IMG/VR virus record: IMGVR_UViG_3300031638_000018
Location: 1 to 24,714 of that record
Strand: one strand, 5' to 3'
From: a virus
Length of the DNA stretch: 24,714 nucleotides
The notes beneath the pieces are model-generated. The model worked only from the letters and a program-made list of their open reading frames with translations. It ran no database searches and was not told the DNA's origin. Made by a program: the position numbers and the translations under genes. Below, one piece after another: positions 21,465 through 24,714 of this stretch (within the stretch, counting starts at the first letter, position 1; every line of letters begins with the position of its first letter).

Positions 21465-21507
21465 TTGGTTTACTAACACACGCTTGCACTGATACAATCG
21501 TCTCATG
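21465..21507 (+). promoter_or_regulatory. Promoter-like repeated element, copy A
   Basis: TTGGTTTACT (21465-21474), 16 bases, then GATACAATCGTC (21491-21502) and ATG at 21505. TTTACT and TACAAT sit 18 bases apart as -35 and -10. The same layout, with the same 16-base gap, recurs at 22051-22093. Transcription would begin near 21505 and enter the oxygenase gene at 21533. Confidence 0.55.
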
Positions 21508-21532
21508 TCTGGAATCAGTAACACAGTAGACC

Positions 21533-22078
21533 ATGCACTCTTCTAAACACGGTGTAACGGGCATGTCTTTGTCCACCGAACAAGTGCAAACGTTCATGGA
21601 CTACCTAGAAGACGCCATGCCAGTAAAGGCTAAAGTGCACAAATCTGGCAAGAAAAAGACCGACACTGCCGTTAGAGATGCTGATGTTTACCATATTGAG
21701 CATGAAGCCACAGAGTTGTACGACATCTTGCAAGAGGTTGCAAAGATGGTTAATCTCTACTTCAAGTACGATCTTACTGGCATTGAGAAAGCACAGATCA
21801 TGCACTACAAAGCTCCTTCCAATGGCTACAACTACCACATCGACCTAGAACCCCACACCAGCGAAACCTCTCGGAAGGTCAGCGTGTCCATATTACTCAA
21901 TGATGAATACGAAGGTGGTGAGATTTGCTTCAGAACCAGTGAAGAAGGGACTTGCCAGAAGCCGAGTGTAGGCAACGTCATAGCTTTTAGTAGCTTTATA
22001 CCGCACAAGATCAATCCGATTACCTCTGGTGAACGCTATGCAGTCGTTGTTTGGTTTACTGGTCCTTGCTTTCGATGA
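21533..22078 (+). CDS. 2OG-Fe(II) dioxygenase (prolyl-4-hydroxylase-like)
   Basis: A 181-residue protein; an in-frame ATG at 21563 is an alternative start, and neither has a clear ribosome site. The C-terminal half is a complete catalytic core: I-M-H-Y-K-A-P followed by Y-N-Y-H-I-D (H102, D104 bind iron), K-V-S-V-S-I-L-L-N and Y-E-G-G-E-I-C-F, G-N-V-I-A-F-S-S-F-I-P-H (H158, distal ligand), and S-G-E-R-Y-A-V-V-V-W (R168 binds 2-oxoglutarate). The pattern is that of P4Hc/PKHD-type enzymes, which hydroxylate proline or other residues in proteins; the phage substrate is unknown. It is the third such enzyme here. A second copy of the repeated promoter element lies within its last codons. Confidence 0.85.
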   Translation: MHSSKHGVTGMSLSTEQVQTFMDYLEDAMPVKAKVHKSGKKKTDTAVRDADVYHIEHEATELYDILQEVAKMVNLYFKYDLTGIEKAQIMHYKAPSNGYNYHIDLEPHTSETSRKVSVSILLNDEYEGGEICFRTSEEGTCQKPSVGNVIAFSSFIPHKINPITSGERYAVVVWFTGPCFR

Positions 22079-22093
22079 TAGAATCGTCCAATG
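22051..22093 (+). promoter_or_regulatory. Promoter-like repeated element, copy B
   Basis: TTGGTTTACT (22051-22060), 16 bases, then GATAGAATCGTC (22077-22088) and ATG at 22091. It matches copy A at about 31 of 43 positions, with spacing kept exactly. It lies over the 3' end of the oxygenase gene and would drive the mini-ORF and the large gene at 22201. Confidence 0.55.
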
Positions 22094-22195
22094 AAACTTG
22101 CAAACAGAACGGATAAAACAACGGCTTGTTATCAAGGTTGGTTCTGGAACAGCGAGAAACAGATTTTGGAAAGATGGAGTAACGCAACGGTTTAA
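22091..22195 (+). CDS. Possible mini-gene (34 aa)
   Basis: An ATG at the end of promoter-like copy B opens a 34-codon frame ending five bases before the next gene. It encodes M-K-L-A-N-R-T-D-K-T and then a Trp-rich part, Y-Q-G-W-F-W-N-S-E-K, finishing with a helical E-R-W-S-N. No family is recognised. Support is only that it fills the gap precisely; it may instead be a leader for the 22201 gene. Confidence 0.35.
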   Translation: MKLANRTDKTTACYQGWFWNSEKQILERWSNATV

Positions 22196-22200
22196 ACAAT

Positions 22201-24540
22201 ATGTCACTTAGAGATTTACTGGAACAACAGATACAGCAAAAGATGATGCAAGATCAGATCGACAGAGACGTGGCTGTACAGTTCACGCCATCCGCTGGTC
22301 AAGTAGCTAATGTAACAGGCATGTTGGCACCGGGAGCTGGTATCGCAGACGCAAAGGGTCTATATCCATCATTGGGTTCTTACGACCAACCACTCTCCGA
22401 AGCCTTCTCCAACGAACCTTATCCATCAATGGCAGAGAATTTGGAGCGTGGAGGCTTTGGAGGTTACTTCGATGCCAGCATGCAAGGACTGGGAGTCGCT
22501 GGCGATGCTCTCTACGCAGCTCCAGTTGCTGGCACTTTCCTTGGAGCCACTATTGGTACTGGTTTAAAAGGCTTAGGAGCATTGGGCACAGTAGCCAAAG
22601 CTGCCGCAACAAGCACTAAAGCTGGTAAGGGTGGCAAAGGCATCACCGCACTCGATGAAACGAAAAAGATGTTACAAGCAGACATCGACACGTTTGCCAA
22701 AGACGATCTCGGCTTTACCTCTCCTACGATGGAAGCCTTGATCACGAAAGCACCAGCCAACCTAAAAGGCAAACAGATTACCGAATGGGCTAAAGGCAAC
22801 GCCAACAAAGGCGTGAAGCCTAAAGAATTAGAGTTTCTTGGTTTGGATGAGTATGTAGCCGCTAACCCCAACGCCAATGTCAGAGAAACCGTTGAAGGCA
22901 TCAGTGGCAACAAAGTAAAAGTCAGCTCGAACATCAGAGGCGGTGGTGATGGACAGGTAATGGATTTTGATATTTCCACACCAACAGACGACCCACTGGA
23001 TGGTTCTAAAGTGTATCAAAACATGATAGATGACATTAACTATGAAATAAAAGATGGTGATTTGAATAACCTTCAATATTACGCAGACCGATATGCTGAA
23101 CAAAGACTTTCCCCTAATGAAATGAAACTTTATGATGATCCATTTAATTTTGCAGACCTTCAAAATAGAATTAATAAAAATCTTGAAAGCGGATTTAGCA
23201 CCGAAACACTTGATGATGTCATTGATCAATTAGCAGAAGCCGATTACATGGAAAACCCCTACGAACTAATAAGACCAACAGGTACTACTGCGAGCGATGA
23301 CACTTTTGCTTTTGGCAACGATGAAGTGGGTTACCAACTTTTTGTCGATGGCAAAAGAATTTACAACGATAACAACATAGCCTACAGCCAAACAGAAGCT
23401 CAGATACAGCTTAGAGATTCAATGGCAAACCAAGGTTACGACATGTTCAGATTAAATGCTGATGACTTTGATGAAAGCATGGATTACCTAGGAGGTAAAA
23501 CTAAATTCAAACAATATATTGATAACAGTCTGCCCGGTGGTTCTAACTACCGAGAGGTGGTGTTCAACTGGGACAACGCTCCAGTCAGACACGGTGGCTT
23601 TGATCACTTTGATGATGACAACCAAATAGCTCATGCACTTATTCGAGACAGGAAGCTCGCTGACGGCACCGACACACTTCACGGTGACGAAATCCAGTCA
23701 GACTTACACACAGCTGGTTCTAAGTTTGGATATAACTTACCAGATAAAGTAAAAATTGAAGAAATTAATAAAATAGAAAGTTTTTTAGAAGGCACTGGGC
23801 TGACCATGAAACCACCAGAAAGCCTACAAATTGATGAATTAGTCGATAATGTAATATTTGTAAGAGATGGCAATGACTTTCTGGGTGATTTCGATTTAAG
23901 AGATTTAGAATATTTATCTAAATATGCGAAAGAGCAAGGAAGAACTAGATATGGCTCAGACCAAGCTGACGCTATAGTAAAAATACTTGGTAAAGAAAAA
24001 GTTTCTGAGTTGGCTGATTTAGCAAAGCCACTTGCTAACCAAGGAACAGTTCCCAACTACCCATACAAAGACGACTACTTCGACTTGGCGTTAAAGAAAA
24101 TGCTTTTACTGGCAATAGAAGAAGGCAAGCCAGCCATATCTGTTTCTGGTTCAGCACCCATAAAAGCAAGATACTCAGACGAACCATCTGTGTTCTACGA
24201 AACCCTCTACGACAAAAAGATACCATCAGCCATGAAGAAGCTGTCGAACAAGTACGGTGGTGAGTTTGAAAAAGCTGGTAGGCTAGACGTTGAAGATACT
24301 TTTGGTGGCGGTAGATTTCCAGCAAAAGAAGATGAAGGCATAATGGCAGCTATAGAAGACAAAGGTGGAGAAAAACTTTTTGATGCCAACGTCATTCGCA
24401 TCACCCCAGAGATGAAGGAGAAGATACTTAAGGAAGGCATCCAGTCTTTCGGTACTGGTGGCATCGTGGAGTCTGGCATAACCCACCTAAACACCTCCAA
24501 GAAAAAAACAGACGGCATAGCCGCTATAGCCACCGCATAA
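22201..24540 (+). CDS. Large polyvalent phage protein with EIQSD module
   Basis: A 779-residue protein. Residues 1-140 include Gly/Ala hydrophobic stretches (about 90-135: G-V-A-G-D-A-L-Y-A-A-P-V-A-G-T) of membrane-active type. At about 470-510 the module F-D-H-F-D-D-D-N-Q-I-A-H-A-L-I-R-D-R and then D-E-I-Q-S-D (496-501) followed by G-S-K-F-G-Y is visible. Later there is P-Y-K-D-D-Y-F-D-L-A-L-K-K-M-L near 620. This set recurs in very large phage virion proteins (usually E-E-I-Q-S-D-W) injected with DNA; its activity is not known to me. Base composition shifts within the gene: about 22980-23250 and 23720-24010 are AT-rich compared with the flanks, suggesting a mosaic. The A-rich tract after the stop belongs to the terminator of the opposite strand. 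Confidence 0.8.
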   Translation: MSLRDLLEQQIQQKMMQDQIDRDVAVQFTPSAGQVANVTGMLAPGAGIADAKGLYPSLGSYDQPLSEAFSNEPYPSMAENLERGGFGGYFDASMQGLGVAGDALYAAPVAGTFLGATIGTGLKGLGALGTVAKAAATSTKAGKGGKGITALDETKKMLQADIDTFAKDDLGFTSPTMEALITKAPANLKGKQITEWAKGNANKGVKPKELEFLGLDEYVAANPNANVRETVEGISGNKVKVSSNIRGGGDGQVMDFDISTPTDDPLDGSKVYQNMIDDINYEIKDGDLNNLQYYADRYAEQRLSPNEMKLYDDPFNFADLQNRINKNLESGFSTETLDDVIDQLAEADYMENPYELIRPTGTTASDDTFAFGNDEVGYQLFVDGKRIYNDNNIAYSQTEAQIQLRDSMANQGYDMFRLNADDFDESMDYLGGKTKFKQYIDNSLPGGSNYREVVFNWDNAPVRHGGFDHFDDDNQIAHALIRDRKLADGTDTLHGDEIQSDLHTAGSKFGYNLPDKVKIEEINKIESFLEGTGLTMKPPESLQIDELVDNVIFVRDGNDFLGDFDLRDLEYLSKYAKEQGRTRYGSDQADAIVKILGKEKVSELADLAKPLANQGTVPNYPYKDDYFDLALKKMLLLAIEEGKPAISVSGSAPIKARYSDEPSVFYETLYDKKIPSAMKKLSNKYGGEFEKAGRLDVEDTFGGGRFPAKEDEGIMAAIEDKGGEKLFDANVIRITPEMKEKILKEGIQSFGTGGIVESGITHLNTSKKKTDGIAAIATA

Positions 24541-24545
24541 AAAAA

Positions 24546-24568
24546 AGGGCAGCCATTCGGTCTGCCCT
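24546..24568 (-). terminator. Intrinsic terminator for the minus-strand gene at the right edge
   Basis: AGGGCAG (24546-24552) and CTGCCCT (24562-24568) form a perfect 7-bp GC-rich stem with a nine-base loop. On the minus strand it is followed by an unbroken run of T residues (the A-run at 24539-24545 of the plus strand), a textbook intrinsic terminator. On the plus strand the tail is CCTTTCTT, so it may also stop the 22201 transcript weakly. Confidence 0.85.
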
Positions 24569-24585
24569 CCTTTCTTGGTAACTAC

Positions 24586-24714
24586 TCAGTCATCGTACTG
24601 AACTTCCTCTAAGTCTTTCAGCTCTAGTGCATACCACTTTGCTACAACACCTTCATAAACTGTGATGTCTTGTGCACAATATTTGATGTACTTAAAAGGC
24701 TCGCCATAAATTGG
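24586..24714 (-). CDS. C-terminal end of a minus-strand gene running off the window
   Basis: On the minus strand the frame is open from the right edge to a TGA at 24588-24586, giving 42 residues: P-I-Y-G-E-P-F-K-Y-I-K-Y and later V-V-A-K-W-Y-A-L-E-L-K-D-L, ending E-V-Q-Y-D-D. The start lies outside the window. A strong terminator follows 18 bases after the stop, supporting a real gene. No family can be assigned from this fragment. Confidence 0.6.
   Translation of the reverse strand, partial: PIYGEPFKYIKYCAQDITVYEGVVAKWYALELKDLEEVQYDD

Overview
This window is a piece of a tailed double-stranded DNA phage (Caudoviricetes). The protein style matches phages recovered mostly from seawater. No host gene, rRNA or tRNA is visible. 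The structural proteins include a P22 gp10-like tail or DNA-stabilisation protein followed by several large, low-complexity, glycine-rich proteins of internal-virion type, which suggests a short-tailed (podovirus-like) particle; this is inference. The host cannot be named from the sequence, though a marine alphaproteobacterium would be a reasonable guess.

Layout. (1) Positions 1-12005, plus strand: late structural genes. They are a partial Rossmann-like gene, a small conserved gene, a virion protein, the gp10-like protein, a small possibly frameshifted protein, and four large virion or ejection-type proteins. Many are joined by TAATG or ATGA stop-start overlaps. (2) Positions 11997-12415, minus strand: two tiny genes, one looking like a ribbon-helix-helix-type protein. 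(3) Positions 12486-13795, plus: a 2OG-Fe(II) oxygenase, an AT-rich orphan gene behind a palindromic promoter region, and a one-TM small protein. (4) Positions 13792-16260, minus: a replication and recombination operon made of an NGO0469-family replication protein with an SSB-like acidic tail, a DUF3310 protein, a second 2OG-Fe(II) oxygenase and a RecE/DUF3799-type PD-(D/E)XK nuclease. (5) Positions 16359-19693, plus, divergent from (4): a TOPRIM plus VapE-type primase-helicase, a Mom-like DNA-modification protein and three small genes, two of them membrane proteins. (6) Positions 19694-21069: an unusual regulatory or packaging region with repeated GTACACTG boxes and tandem repeats, a small gene, the terminase small subunit and about 430 bp of structured non-coding DNA. 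(7) Positions 21070-24540, plus: a RusA-like resolvase, a third 2OG-Fe(II) oxygenase, a possible mini-gene and a large polyvalent protein with an EIQSD motif. (8) A strong minus-strand terminator closes a gene that enters from the right edge.

How it fits together. The primase-helicase, NGO0469 protein, RecE-like nuclease and RusA-like resolvase form a replication and recombination set. The Mom-like protein probably shields phage DNA from restriction. TerS starts packaging. No terminase large subunit, portal, major capsid protein, DNA polymerase, integrase or lysozyme is visible here.

The least explained signals are: the cluster of GTACACTG boxes around TerS; a duplicated promoter-like element (TTGGTTTACT-N16-GATAsAATCGTC) on either side of the third oxygenase; the presence of three unrelated-looking 2OG oxygenases; an apparent frame break at about 3600; and the structured non-coding stretch after TerS.
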